Origin: Panicum virgatum
Taxonomy: Eukaryota > Streptophyta > Magnoliopsida > Poales > Poaceae
NCBI RefSeq assembly: GCF_016808335.1
Contig: NC_053140.1
Span: 30,126,086-30,190,085, forward strand
Reading direction: 5' to 3'
Length of the DNA stretch: 64,000 nucleotides
In this document: positions 10,095-21,398 of the stretch, one piece after another
How the letters are laid out: every line of letters begins with the position of its first letter
Numbering within the stretch: the first letter of the stretch is position 1
Notes under the pieces: model-generated
Told to the model about the DNA's origin: nothing
Seen by the model: the letters and a program-made list of their open reading frames with translations, nothing else
Databases searched by the model: none
Translations under genes and position numbers: made by a program

Positions 10095-10701
10095 ATGGCC
10101 ATCTCCTCTTCCTCCGGCTCCAACTCTTTTGGAGACTCTTCTTCTTCTTCGTCTTCCCCTTCTTCTTCTTCCTCCCTCTCGGCTTCCTCCATCAACTCTA
10201 TCCCAGAGAGCCGAGAGCCGACCCCCCGAGTGGGACCCAACAGCAGCCTACGAGGCACTGGCTCCTCTACACTGGGACGCAGAGGAGTTCGACTTCGGGG
10301 TTGCCTTCGAGGAGGACGAGCCCATGACTGAAGGAGAAGACCTCCGGCTCCTGTTCCAAGAGGAGTCGGAGAAGGACGAGGAAGAAGACCCCTCGTCCGA
10401 CGGAGTCGACTCTTCCTCAGAAGAGGAGATCGACTCCCCCTCCGATGACGATGAGCCGATGGGCGGAAAGCCCTTCCGGTTCCTCGGGTCCTCCGAGGAG
10501 GACAGTGAAGAGGAGGTCAGCGGCGACGGCGGCGGCTGGAGCGACTCCGGGTCTGAAGGCGGCTGGAGCGACTCCGGGTCTGAAGGCGGCAGCAGCGCCT
10601 TCAGCAGCGACGACGACGACGACGGCAGCGACGATGACAGCAGCAATGACAACAGCAGCAGGGATATGCCGGCCCGAAGCCCCAAGTGTCGTAGGTACTA
10701 G
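10095..10701 (+). pseudogene. Antisense acidic Ser/Asp/Glu-rich ORF of the Tat element, frameshifted
   Basis: Starts MAISSSSGSNSFGDSSSS at 10095 with a long serine run. At the C-run around 10219-10225 the frame moves by one base, and the following 160 residues (PEWDPTAAYEALAPLHWD, then DEEEDPSSDG and polyaspartate) are open to a stop at 10699-10701. I infer one original protein of about 200 residues, highly acidic in its second half. It is transcribed opposite to gag-pol, next to the 3' LTR. Function unknown; it is distinct from the plant-mobile-domain gene that follows. Confidence 0.55.
10532..10591 (+). repeat. 27-30-bp tandem repeat in the acidic ORF
   Basis: Two consecutive copies encoding GGWSDSGSEG, with a partial third copy. 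Confidence 0.7.
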
Positions 10702-13113
10702 GTACCTACGAACAGTAGTAGTAGTATCGTAGGATTAGGACCAAAAAAAGCCGAAGGATCGATTCCTTTGTAGCAATCGGCTTTCCTTGTAATGAATTCT
10801 CCGTTAATGAAATCGAGTTCCTTCAATTTCGTGTGTCTTCATTCACTTCCCAAAAAGCCGATGGCAACGCATCAGGCTTCCATAAATATCCAAGAGCCGA
10901 CGAAATTCAACTAGAAGCAACCCGCACAAGAGTAGAATATCATTTCCAGCTTGAACCGAACTCGACGTACCCTCAAATTCGAGTGTAATTCGAAAACAAA
11001 GCTCTACAAATCCGATCAAGAACTCTCCAAGCAGCCGGAATTCAGAATCTCCAGCAATCCAACCCTAAATCAACAGATCTGTGTCCATGGCGGATTCTGC
11101 AGTTCAAACAACAAGCTCTAATGATGCGGCAACCCACGGCCTGAAGGTAATATTCGGCCTAATCTTTTAGTTTTCTTCAGCTTACCAAGCTTCTGAAACT
11201 AAAACTCTGAAACATGACACCATACGCATATTTCTGAATTCCTGAATTTCAGGTGTCAAACATCCTTCTGCCGCATCCTTCCAATCCAAAATCTTTCTGT
11301 CTTGGCCCACAAACCCATGAAAACCCCATAGATTTGATCTCTTGTGAAGAAAATAGGGTCCCTTTTGTGAGTCAAAACATTGATTTGAACCTCTGGGCCG
11401 ACTGCTTAAGAGCCTGGCCTAATCCACCTGAAAGCTGGATAACATGGTACAGCAGAGTAGCAAAGCCCACATGCCCTTGTGGCAAGATTTGAACATAGCC
11501 GATGCACTTAGCCTATCACTGTCACCCCTTGACAAAGATGAAAATCTCCGGAAAACCATCGGCTATTTCTGGTCTGATGCTCTGAATTGTTTCCTCTTTA
11601 GTCATGGACCCATGACCCCTACTCTGCTGGATGTGATCATGATCACTGGACTAGACATTAGCTCTCCTAATCCTGCTGCTCACAAAATGGCAGAAGTCCC
11701 CTTCAAACTTTCTTCCAAAGTCAACTGCACAAACTAGGGTACTTATATGAGTCAGCACATGAAAACAAAAGGTCCAGTGACTGAGAAGGAACACACAGCC
11801 TTCTTAAATCTTTGGCTGGAGCACTTCATCTTCTGTGGCCCTTCTTTGGCTCCAACCAAGAACTATCTCCCCTTGGCCTACCACCTGGCCCATGGTAATC
11901 ACACCGGCCTAGGCAAACTTTTTCTTGGAGAAACATACAGATATCTCCATTTAATGACATCTAACTTGCTCAACCACAAGAAACTGAGAACTGGAGGCCC
12001 TTGGTGGTTTATTCAGTTGTGGGCACAACTGTACTTCCAACATCATATTCCCAACTTCCAAGGCCTGACCAAGAACTCTTTCCCCGATGAAAGTGGTAAA
12101 CCAATTAGATGTACTAGCTACGGCCAAGCTTTGTTCAGTCTCCCTGGCAGTAAACTGAATTCAACAAATGCAGCAAACTGGTTTAGAGTCTTCTACAAAG
12201 GACTAGACAATCCTCTCTTCTTCCCGTTTACTGAATCTGAATCCTTTGAGAACCCAACTGCCTTCAGACTAGATAGCTTTACCGATGACGACAGCACTCG
12301 GCATCTGTATTCTTTGATGATTCGACCTAGCTTCCTTCTGTGACACCTCAGGTGTCAATACTTTTAAATCCAATCAATACACCTTAGTTAAAGTTAAAAG
12401 AAAATTTGGGAAAATAATTCAAGAGAAGGGTTCAAATAAAAGACCAGTTATTGCATAAGAAATGAAAGGAGAAAGAAAAAGGGTGAAAAGCTATTCAAAA
12501 GTTAAATTCAAAAATATGCACAAAAATTTAGTTGGCTCATGGGAGGTGTTTCAATTGACATGTGCTCAATTGAACTTCAGCAAAAATCAATTCAAAAACT
12601 GAATAAAACTATAGTCCTTTTGTGCAAATATGCAAAGGTACCAATAGTTCAAAATGTGAGTTTCAAATGAAAATTTGCATAACACAAAAGTTGTAGATCT
12701 TGAAAAGTTATGCAAAAGTGGTATTCAACACTTTTCCATTTGAGCCCTCCAATTAGGAGATAATTTTAGTTTACCGAGAGGTCCCTGGAATTTCAGAAAT
12801 CACAAAAATGCCCTTATCTCCATCTCTCTCTTTCCCGGCCTGCTCTGTTCGCGCCGCCCGCCGTACGTCGCCGGTGGACTTCGTCCACCGCGCGCCCGCG
12901 GCCAAATGGACCCGGGGAAACCTCTCCACGCCACCTGGCCCGCCCCTTGGCGCCCTCCCACGCCCACACGCGTCCCAGGCCGCTCCCCGAGCCGCCACGA
13001 CACCCCAGCCATGCGCCGCGCCGCTGCCTCCTCCGCCCGCTCGCCGTCGACTCGCCCAGGCCAAATCGACCGCCCCCAAGTCACTCCATTCCTCACCCAT
13101 GAGCTCTTTGGCC

Positions 13114-13120
13114 TATAAAG
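13114..13120 (+). promoter_or_regulatory. Tekay 5' LTR TATA box
   Basis: GGCCTATAAAGACCCCC in the CpG-rich U3; the same sequence is at 24980-24986 in the other LTR. Confidence 0.65.
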
Positions 13121-15130
13121 ACCCCCAGAACCCCCACAGTCGCGCCCCTTCTTCCCCTTCTTCCTCCTCCCGCCGCTCCGCCATGGCCGCCGAGATCCAG
13201 CTCGCGCGGGCCGGCTAGCCCAGCCCCACATTGCCCCCTCTGACCACCGCAGCAGCTTCGCCACCTCCCAGTTAAGCTCCACGCGCGCGGAATCGAATCC
13301 AAACCCCCTCCCGAAGCCGTTCCCCTTTTGCGCCGCCGCCGGCGAGCTCAGGCTCACCGCGGACCGGCCAGCTCCGGGGAAGACCGAGCCCGACAGCTAC
13401 CCCAGAAGCATCCACGAGCTCACGCGGTGCTCGTGCGCGCCTTGTTCCCCTACCCCGAGCCCTCCTTCGCCTCCAGCGCCGACGAACCGAACAACCGACC
13501 CGCCATCAACGCCGACGAGCTTGAACCTGTGCTCCAAACGCTCGAACGTCGACCAGGGTAGGTGTTCCTCGATCCTTTCTCCCCCACGCGCCTCCCCGTG
13601 GCAGCCCCGGTAAGCCCTGCACCGCAGAACACCACCGGCAAGATGCCACGGCGGAGAAGGCCGGCGAAGGACCCGGTTGTAATTTCTTTTTTTCGTTCAA
13701 GGGTGTCTCTGCAAGTTTTATAGTGTATACCAGTGAACTTCTAAAATGCAAAACAAATCACAGAAAAATCAGAAAAATGCAAACTCAACTGATCTGGAAT
13801 CCTTGTAACAAAATCTACAAATTTTGTAACATTCACATTTGCAGAAACTCAACCGAATTTAATCTAGGGAAAAGAATAAGAAAACCACCTTATGCATGTT
13901 CATGAAGTTCTACCCATCAAATGACCATGATTTTTTGGATATGTTATCACTAATGGAATGCTAAGATCACAGTAAAAAGATGACACCAACCCAAAACAGT
14001 TATCATGTTAGAACAATCAAGATTCTCTAATCTGTTGTTAGATTTTTCGAATTAATTCAGGAAAATATACACATGACCTTGCTCTGAAAATTTTACTACA
14101 GACTTGTGCCACTGAATCCCTACAAATCTCTAAATTTCAAATTTATTAGAGTTCGTGTGCTATATACCATGATTTATGCTGGTTTAATCAACTTAATTCC
14201 TCATATATAGTTCTTATGCTCAAAAAAATCTATATTTATTTCTGGAGTCTCTTTTAGCTCTATGTTCCTGTCTAAAAATTTTGAGCTGCAGTTACGGAGT
14301 TTTGCTTTGTTGAATAATCATGCTTAGCATCTTAGGGCTAGAATTACTATTTTTGTTCTGAGTAATCTACAATGTTTCTGATCTTTATTTTTGGGCATGA
14401 TCTTGTTTAGAGTATGATCTACCTGTGATAAAAAGTTCAGATGCAATACTGGTCAAATGCATCTTGAGAAATTTATGCAAACTCATGTTAAGTTAACTGA
14501 ATAACTAATTTATCATAGTGAGTTAAATCTTGAAAAATTTTATGGAGTATGTCTAACTCAGGACTAGTCTCTGGTAAAAATTTGAGAACCAAATCCTTAG
14601 TAAAACTTTCTATAGAATTAATCTTTGTTAATGGCTTGCTGTTTTTATTCTTTTTATCACCTCTGCTGTATAAGTGTATAAAATCTGGAAAAATTTCAGT
14701 GCTGAGTATATGCTGTGAAGTTGCTCCCATAAAATTTGCAGCACCAGAACCCATGTTGAACATTCTGTACAAAAAGATGAAGCAACTAGAGTAATCCATT
14801 TGCATGAATAGTTATAGTTTTTGCTCTATGGTAGATGCTGAAATTTTATACCATGAATGTTCAAGTTTGGATCTGAGTTACTTTAGTGTTTCATCACTAG
14901 CTCTTTAGTAGTTGTGTTGTTAAGAAAGAATGAAAGCATGCTATGTGTGAAATTAAAAATGAAAACCCAAAACCCCACTCATTCATGAAGAAACGTAGTT
15001 AGGTTTACTACTCTATAAATGACTGCCCGTGAAATAAACTGTTGAAATCATCACTTAAGTAACTTTTGTTGGACTACAACTTTATCGTGAAGGAAAGAAA
15101 TTGTATCCCTGAATAACTCAAAATCTTGCA

Positions 15131-15385
15131 TTGCATATAGAAACGGTTAACCTCGCGGACGGAGACTACGAACTGGTGCCCGCGGACTCTCGTGCGGAGC
15201 AGGAGGTTAATCTGAACTGTACTAACTTGTCTCAAGACCTGGGCCAAGCCCCAGAAGCTTTTCTGCCAGACAGTGCCCAAGAAGGCAAGCCCTGGAGCAT
15301 AATCCCACTAATTTTTCCGAATTATCATTCTGCTATCTATTTATCTATGTATGGTAATAGTTGGTTTTCTGCATTAAGTTTCTAG
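15131..15385 (+). other. Small conserved reading frame inside the Tekay LTR
   Basis: 84 codons, repeated at 26998-27252 in the 3' LTR. The first 55 residues (DGDYELVPADSR, then QDLGQAPEAF and QEGKP) resemble the 88-codon frame in the diverged LTR at 61112-60846 (RKYELIQESE, then EDLDQSPEE and REGKP). Protein-like similarity between diverged LTR families suggests a real exon or a structured leader. An AG (CATATAG) precedes it, compatible with a splice acceptor. Function unknown. Confidence 0.45.
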
Positions 15386-16728
15386 GCGTTGATCGAAAAC
15401 CTTAGATGCATGATCCATAGGAACCTATGTTTGATTCCGGATCTTTGTACCGACTAGTTGCCATGCTAAATAGGTACGGTAGAAGTCGAGTGGTTTCCTA
15501 CCTCTCGCGAGCAAATAGGAATTGTACTGACTTTGATTCCTGTTGAAATGTAAGGACAACGGGCGGGGTTGTGTAGTTGTGATACCCCGCTGGTGTAGTC
15601 AAAAATGGCTAAGGTCGCGGTGTGTGGCTCATTTCGTTAAGCGTTTGAAAGTACTAGGCACATACCGAGAAATATGGTAATCGGTAAGCTGAAGTACCTG
15701 ATTGGACCGGCGAGTGGAACGATCTCGCACCCTCCTGGTAGAAGTAGGATTTATATTTTTGTCGCGACGTACGGGTGCAGAGTGGTCGGACTCTGTAGTC
15801 GGGGAGGGTGTTCCGGATCCACGGACTGGAAAGAAAGGGGAAAAGTAGCATGGGCGGGAGCGAAGTCGATCCCCATGCGTGTGGTCTAGGTTCCCCTGGC
15901 CAGGTTGAAATCCGATTCAGAATCGTCCGCCTCTCACGGCATGAGATTGCTTAATGCTTTCGGTCACATAGAGTAACAAGTGGAACATGATGATGAAAAT
16001 ACTGCTGGTTGATTAAATGGTTGCTCTACCATGTTTGTGTAGAGTTAGTTGCAAATTTAGAATGGTTAATCCCACTAGAATCCGGCTAAGTAAAACCTGA
16101 AAGTAAGGATCAACACTTAGCGGCATTTTTGGCAAACAAACCCTACCAACCAAAAAGCCTTGCATGTCTAGTTATCGGACTATGTTATATCCGGAGACGG
16201 GTCAGTCTTGTTGAGTATTAGTATACTCAGCCTTGCTTGTGACACTGTTTTTCAGGTACTAACTTTGAAGATCTGTTTGCGAGTCTTACTTGGCCTTGTA
16301 CTCTGCCTCCGGGTTGGTCTGTTGAGTGGGATGGCCCTTCAGCTGGTGCTAATCACCCTTCCGCTGAGTGACGCATTCGTACGGGCTTTACCGATGCGTC
16401 ACGTTATCTCGCTAGTTATCTTTGCTGCTTCCGTTGAACATGAGACTTCAATAATTGAGTAGTTGGAACTCCGTGGTACTTTGTTACTCTGAACTTGGTT
16501 TGTAATAAATTTTCTTTCCGCTGCAATCACTCTGAGATGTATGAAATGGTTGGTGTTGTAATATCTGGGCTCACCTTCGTGTGAGTGTTGTCTGCTGATC
16601 CTGGAATAGCGTGGCTTTTATCGAGGCTTCACTCGAGGAACTACCGGTGAGTGCCAAATCGGGTCAGAGTTGCTTAGCAACGAAGATCAGTGCACCCGGG
16701 CCCAGTAGTTTTGGGTGGTTCCGCCACA

Positions 16729-18130
16729 GCTGGCATCAGAGCTCGCATACAGCCTACCAGAGATGGCAACCTCGGTTTTCAAAACAACAATTTAAAACTT
16801 GACTTCAAAGCTACTAAAGTTTTTGAAAGAGTTTAGGATCTCCAAGGACAAGTCTAGGACGTAAAGCCCTAGGGAATCTTATGGGTATAATCAGGTGGCT
16901 TATTTTGTATGGCTAACTTCCAGCACCTTACTTTTCAGTATTTACATTCTGTAATTTAAATTCTGCAACTACATCATCGCCACGAAGGTATGCTTACTCA
17001 GTCAGCTGAGGGAGTCTGACCTTCCCGTCGGTGATGCGAGACGAACGCTGGAGCTCAAGCAGTGGCCTACTTGAGCTGCTGCCCATATACCAACTTCGGT
17101 TGAGTATATGGGGAGTAATGGTTCGAAATTGGAATTCAATTCCCCGTCAAAGACGGTACTCAGTCAATACGTTGTTTCGATAACGTATGCTTAACGTTGT
17201 CCATACGGCGGTAATGGTATGGATGCCGATTCTATAGTGATCGGTAATGTATGGGGACGCTTTCGTGAGTGCTGGCACGAAAGGTTCATTTTATATACTG
17301 TCAATCTTCTGCAGGTACGCTAACTCGAGATCGAATTATAGGCTATCCAGCTATATCGAGTAGCTATATAGTGAGAGACGTAATAGGTATGCCACCAAAG
17401 TCATTGCGTAAGACCAAGGTTACTTGGCAATTTTTTTTCTTGGTGAGGACGTATAGGTTCTGCATTCATTCTCAAAAAGGTTAGCAAATAAATCTCTGGA
17501 GAAATCGCAAGCAAATCAGCTAAAACACTATCCTAAGGAGTATCCAGAAAGTCTGCAACCTGGTTTCCACGAATTTTAACCTTCTGTTAAGTCACTCAAA
17601 TCGACTTGGGGTAGTAAGACTAAATGATGTTTCCTAAGTTATCAAGCTTCTGTAAAAATTTGAAAATTTTTGAAGCCTTCTAGCATGGTATTTGTATTTT
17701 TGGATCAACCCGGTGTAAAACTGTTAACTCTGAACAGTCTATACAACTGAAATTTTTCGACCTTTATAAGTTGTTCAAACTAAAAATCGTTCAACATGAA
17801 AGTTGTAGACAACTAAGTGATGAGTTTACCATAAAAAGTTGAAATTTTTTTGACGTCTGGGTTGAGAGTTATAGTCAAAATACACCCTCTCTGGACACTC
17901 AGTTTTCCTGGTTGACATCACTCTGAATACCTGAGTATATCACCCCCATGGAATCCGAATTGAGCTTAGTGATGACTAGATGAATTGCTCCTTAATATCA
18001 GAGGGATCTTGTGTAAATTTTTGAGAATTTTTGAAGCAAGTTCTCTACAGTTTTGGCCATTTCTTTCACTGTTCCAGAGTTAGTAGTTCTTGTTACCATC
18101 AGCTGATCCATCGGTCTTTTGTTGGGACAG
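16729..18130 (+). other. Tekay primer binding site and non-coding leader
   Basis: Two bases after the LTR, TGGCATCAGAGC (16731-16742) is one base from the initiator-Met tRNA complement. The rest to 18130 is a leader in which I see no coding signal. Confidence 0.75.
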
Positions 18131-19030
18131 ATGGAAGAGCTGCTGGTCGTTGACGCGCAGGGGCACGTGCACTCCGCTTGCTTGCATTGGGACGGGTTTC
18201 CCCGCCGTCTTTGGGAGCTTTTGAGTGCAGCCGGTTACCTCCAGCCACCGGTTTACGATGGCCACGAGTTTGTTGAGGACGGAGTTCGTCGCTGCAGTGT
18301 GACGATGGTGATTCCGCAGCACCCGCTCAACGGGTGGGAGCCGATCGTGACTTAGATGGTCGGTCACTACCTGCTGGACACTTGGGAGCTTACCGCCATG
18401 AGGGCGATGACCGCTTTTTGCTCTTCGCACCCTCTGGAGGTGGTTCTGACCGCGTTCGGGTTGTTCCCTGCACCTGACCCGGCAGACCCGCTTTGGCTCG
18501 ACCGGATGGCACACGTGGATGTGGTCGCTACCCTTGACCCGGTCGGGGCCCTTCGGACGACAGCGAGGTGCTTGGACGGTCTCTACAGACTTCACACTTA
18601 CCAGGGTTACGCCGTCGCTCAGTTGGTGGACCACGCTCAGGCCCTGCACCTGGCGGTCCAGCTGAGAGATGGGCAGCTTCAGGAGGCTAGTACCGAGCTC
18701 GAGAGCAGGGCTACTCTTATCGCCCAGCTCCACGGCCAGGTTCACGAGCTTCAGGACACTGTGTCAGATCGTGACGCTACGATCAACTTCCTGGAGGACC
18801 AGTTTCACGACCTGCAGCTTGAGATGGACGAGGCTCAGGGGCAGCTCCACGCGATACAGCACGCGCAGGATGCCCTTCACGCACCTCCCGACGAGATACA
18901 GGTGGACAAGGAGGACGAGCCCCAGGAGATAGAGGGCGTTTCAGAGATGGACTCCGAGGACCAGGCGCCGCAGCCCGCAACGGTTGAGGTTCACACTCCC
19001 GCGGCGAGTGAGGCATCGGTCAACATGTAG
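18131..19030 (+). pseudogene. Extra leader ORF upstream of Tekay gag, about 300 codons with one stop
   Basis: From ATG 18131 (MEELLVVDAQGHVHSA) the frame is open through 19030 except for a TAG at 18353-18355. Codon use is GC-rich and the sequence differs from gag. Features: a globular first half (LHWDGFPRRLWELLSAAGY), then a long predicted coiled coil (QLRDGQLQEASTELESRATL to ELEMDEAQG-type repeats, about 18650-18880) and an acidic tail (DKEDEPQEIEG). I do not recognise the family. It sits 640 bp before gag on the same strand. It could be an element-specific accessory protein or a captured host fragment. Confidence 0.55.
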
Positions 19031-19670
19031 ACCGAGGCGCTGTTTCTTAGCTTTTGTAGACTCCTCTAGTGTGGCCTACTTTTGGATCATGGCTACTAGG
19101 CTAACTTAGAGTTGAGTAACCCCCTTAGTACTGATGTTGGGAGTGACCAAGTAGAAATGAGAGAACGATGGATGTAATGAACCGCTAATGCTACTAGTGA
19201 TCTGCAAAAAGCTGAAGGCAGCAGCTAGTTCGAATTTTTATCCTCTTTTCCTTTCGGATTTAGCTCCTGAGTTGAATACCAAAGTTGTTCCAAATTTCAT
19301 CAGGAACCTGCTCGCAAAATTTCAGCCCAAACGGATTGGTATTGCAGGAGATAATCGCAAATTACAGAAGCTCTGTTTTCTGTGAAGCAGAAAAACCAGA
19401 GGAGGAGTAATTGAATTTTTCGACTAACCTACTCTGGAAATCTGACTTTGTGATGACTACCAAAGTTGTAGATCATGAAATTTCCTCTCTCTTGTAAAAA
19501 TTTCAAGTCCATATCATGTACCGAACTCCAGTTATGAGCATTTTCGTATCGCTGGTTTTGCTGCACAACCTGATTAAGCAATTTCCAGTATTTCCATGTC
19601 ATTTTGAGTTGTATATTCCATTTGAAATGATGATAATGATGAGCCTAATGCAAAAGTACTCACATTTCAG

Positions 19671-20726
19671 ATGGTTGGATCAACTCGAGGCACCCCTAGT
19701 GGTTTTGGAGCCGGAGGGAATGGCGATCCACCTCCACCTCCTCCACCAGTGGGTATTGCTGAGGTTCTTGCCGCCCAGACGGAAATTCTGCGGCAGCTGG
19801 TTCAAGCTCAGCAGCAACCGCGGGGTGGGCATCATGCTCATCACGCACAAGAGGCGAGCTACCAAGATTTCCTCAGCACTCAGCCTCCGCTGTTCAATAA
19901 AGCGGATGAGCCTCTGGACGCGGACGCTTGGATTCGCACGATCGAGTCCAAGTTTTCTCTATTGACTACTCCTTGTTCCGAAGCGAACAAGACTCGCTAT
20001 GCCGCGCAGCAGCTTCGCGGATCAGCTCGTATGTGGTGGGATCATTACCACGGGATGCTACCGGCTGATCATGTGGTGAATTGGAATGAATTCAAATTGG
20101 CTTTTCGAGATCATCATATTCCAGCTGGACTTCTTGACCGTAAGCTCAACGAGTTCTTGGCCTTGACTCAGGGCACTCGTACTGTGGTGCAGTATGCCCA
20201 AGTATTCCATCAATTGTGTCAGTATGCTGGACATCACGCGGATACCGACGCTAAGAAGCGTGAACGCTTCCGTCGAGGCCTTAGTACCAAGTTACAGGAG
20301 AGGCTAAATCTTGTCCGAGCAGACTCATTCAATGAATTGGTGAATATGGCTATATCTCAGGAGGATCTAATTTCTGCACACCGCGCTGAAAAGAAGCGCA
20401 AGGCACCTGCTGGACCCTCGAGTGCCTCTGCACCGAGGTATCGTATTGTGCAAAATAACCCACCCGCATCCTCTCAGAAGGCCCCTCAGCCAGGGCGTTG
20501 GATTATTAGGCCTCCTCAACAGCAGCAGCCGACTCGATTCGGGCTTCCCCAGCAAGCTCGATTTGCACCTCAGCAGCAGCAGAACGGCCCTAGGCCGAAT
20601 GCTCAGCCAGCCGCTCGCCCCGATAATAATAACCGTTGTTTCAGATGCGGGAGTCCGAATCACTTTGCCAAGATGTGCCCCCAGGCGGGACAATCTCAAG
20701 GGCAGGCTTCTCGCAGAAATGATTAG
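19671..20726 (+). CDS. gag: Tekay Gag
   Basis: 351 residues from MVGSTRGTPSGFGAG. Retrotransposon-gag core at about residues 80-210 (DADAWIRTIESKF, ARMWWDHYHG, QLCQYAGHHAD), then a Gln/Pro-rich linker and one CCHC knuckle, CFRCGSPNHFAKMC, near residue 330. It forms the capsid and binds element RNA. The stop TAG (20724-20726) lies just after the knuckle; the frame downstream is open and in phase with protease, so in relatives this is one polyprotein. The ATG is directly preceded by a TTTCAG acceptor-like sequence. Confidence 0.9.
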   Translation: MVGSTRGTPSGFGAGGNGDPPPPPPPVGIAEVLAAQTEILRQLVQAQQQPRGGHHAHHAQEASYQDFLSTQPPLFNKADEPLDADAWIRTIESKFSLLTTPCSEANKTRYAAQQLRGSARMWWDHYHGMLPADHVVNWNEFKLAFRDHHIPAGLLDRKLNEFLALTQGTRTVVQYAQVFHQLCQYAGHHADTDAKKRERFRRGLSTKLQERLNLVRADSFNELVNMAISQEDLISAHRAEKKRKAPAGPSSASAPRYRIVQNNPPASSQKAPQPGRWIIRPPQQQQPTRFGLPQQARFAPQQQQNGPRPNAQPAARPDNNNRCFRCGSPNHFAKMCPQAGQSQGQASRRND

Positions 20727-21398
20727 AACAAGGGCAAGAGGCAAACCATTCAAGTCAGGCAGGGCCGACTTAACTTCACCAACCTTGCTGAACTACCCGA
20801 GGGAGCACCAATCATGTCGGGTACATTATCTATAAACCAACACCCCACAGTTATCTTATTCGATTCTGGTGCCTCTCATAGCTTCATTAGTTCTAAATTG
20901 GGAGCAAGGGTTGGGTTAGATTTCTGTCACACGAAAGGTTCATTCATGATATCTACTCTGGGTGGTAGAGTCGCATCAAACCAAATCGTTCATAATGCGC
21001 CACTTAGTTTGGGTAGTAAAACTGTTCCTACCACTTTAATTTTGTTACCACTAGAAGGTATGGACATTATTCTAGGAATGGATTGGATGAACAGACATGG
21101 GGTAAAGTTAGATATCTCTTCCCGGGCCGTTGAAATAAATTCTCCAACTCATGGTCATTCGGTTCTATATTTACCTCATCACCAATGCAACAACTCTTGT
21201 GCCTATGCCATGAAAGATATTCGTCTCGAAGATATTCCGGTAGTCCGTGAATATGCAGATGTGTTTCCAAATGATTTACCTGGTATGCCTCCAGACCGGG
21301 ATATCGAATTTGTCATTGAACTTCAGCCTGGTACAGCCCCTATTTCAAAAAGGCCGTATCGAATGTCGCCTAAAGAATTGGCTGAACTAAAAATCTAG
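20727..21398 (+). CDS. Tekay aspartic protease and linker to RT
   Basis: In the same frame as gag. Retropepsin active-site motif [13 protein letters not shown] at about 20855-20893, then [12 protein letters not shown], the conserved second part of the fold, and [20 protein letters not shown], the usual lead into RT. It cleaves the polyprotein. Ends at TAG 21396-21398 in the context [11 protein letters not shown], where relatives have an open codon, probably CAG. Confidence 0.88.
   Translation, partial: NKGKRQTIQVRQGRLNFTNLAELPEGAPIMSGTLSINQHPTVILFDSGASHSFISSKLGARVGLDFCHTKGSFMISTLGGRVASNQIVHNAPLSLGSKTVPTTLILLPLEGMDIILGMDWMNRHGVKLDISSRAVEINSPTHGHSVLYLPHHQCNNSCAYAMKDIRLEDIPVVREYADVFPNDLPGMPPDRDIEFVIELQPGTAPISKRPYRMSPKELAELKI

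Larger units (their letters stand above)
12339..16728 (+). repeat. Tekay 5' LTR (4390 bp)
   Basis: TGTGACACC...TTCCGCCACA. TATA box TATAAAG at 13114-13120 within a CpG-rich 800-bp block, followed by an AT-rich part and, at 15131-15385, a small conserved reading frame described separately. Frames in the CpG-rich block are shadows in all registers. Confidence 0.95.

Noticed and set aside
12800..13357. Frames in the CpG-rich part of the Tekay LTR, repeated near 24680-25223
   Set aside because: Present on both strands in all registers; LTR promoter and leader DNA.
14488..14805. 105-codon minus-strand frame, identical in both Tekay LTRs
   Set aside because: Preserved only because the LTRs are young copies; antisense, AT-rich, no counterpart seen in the other Tekay-like LTR.
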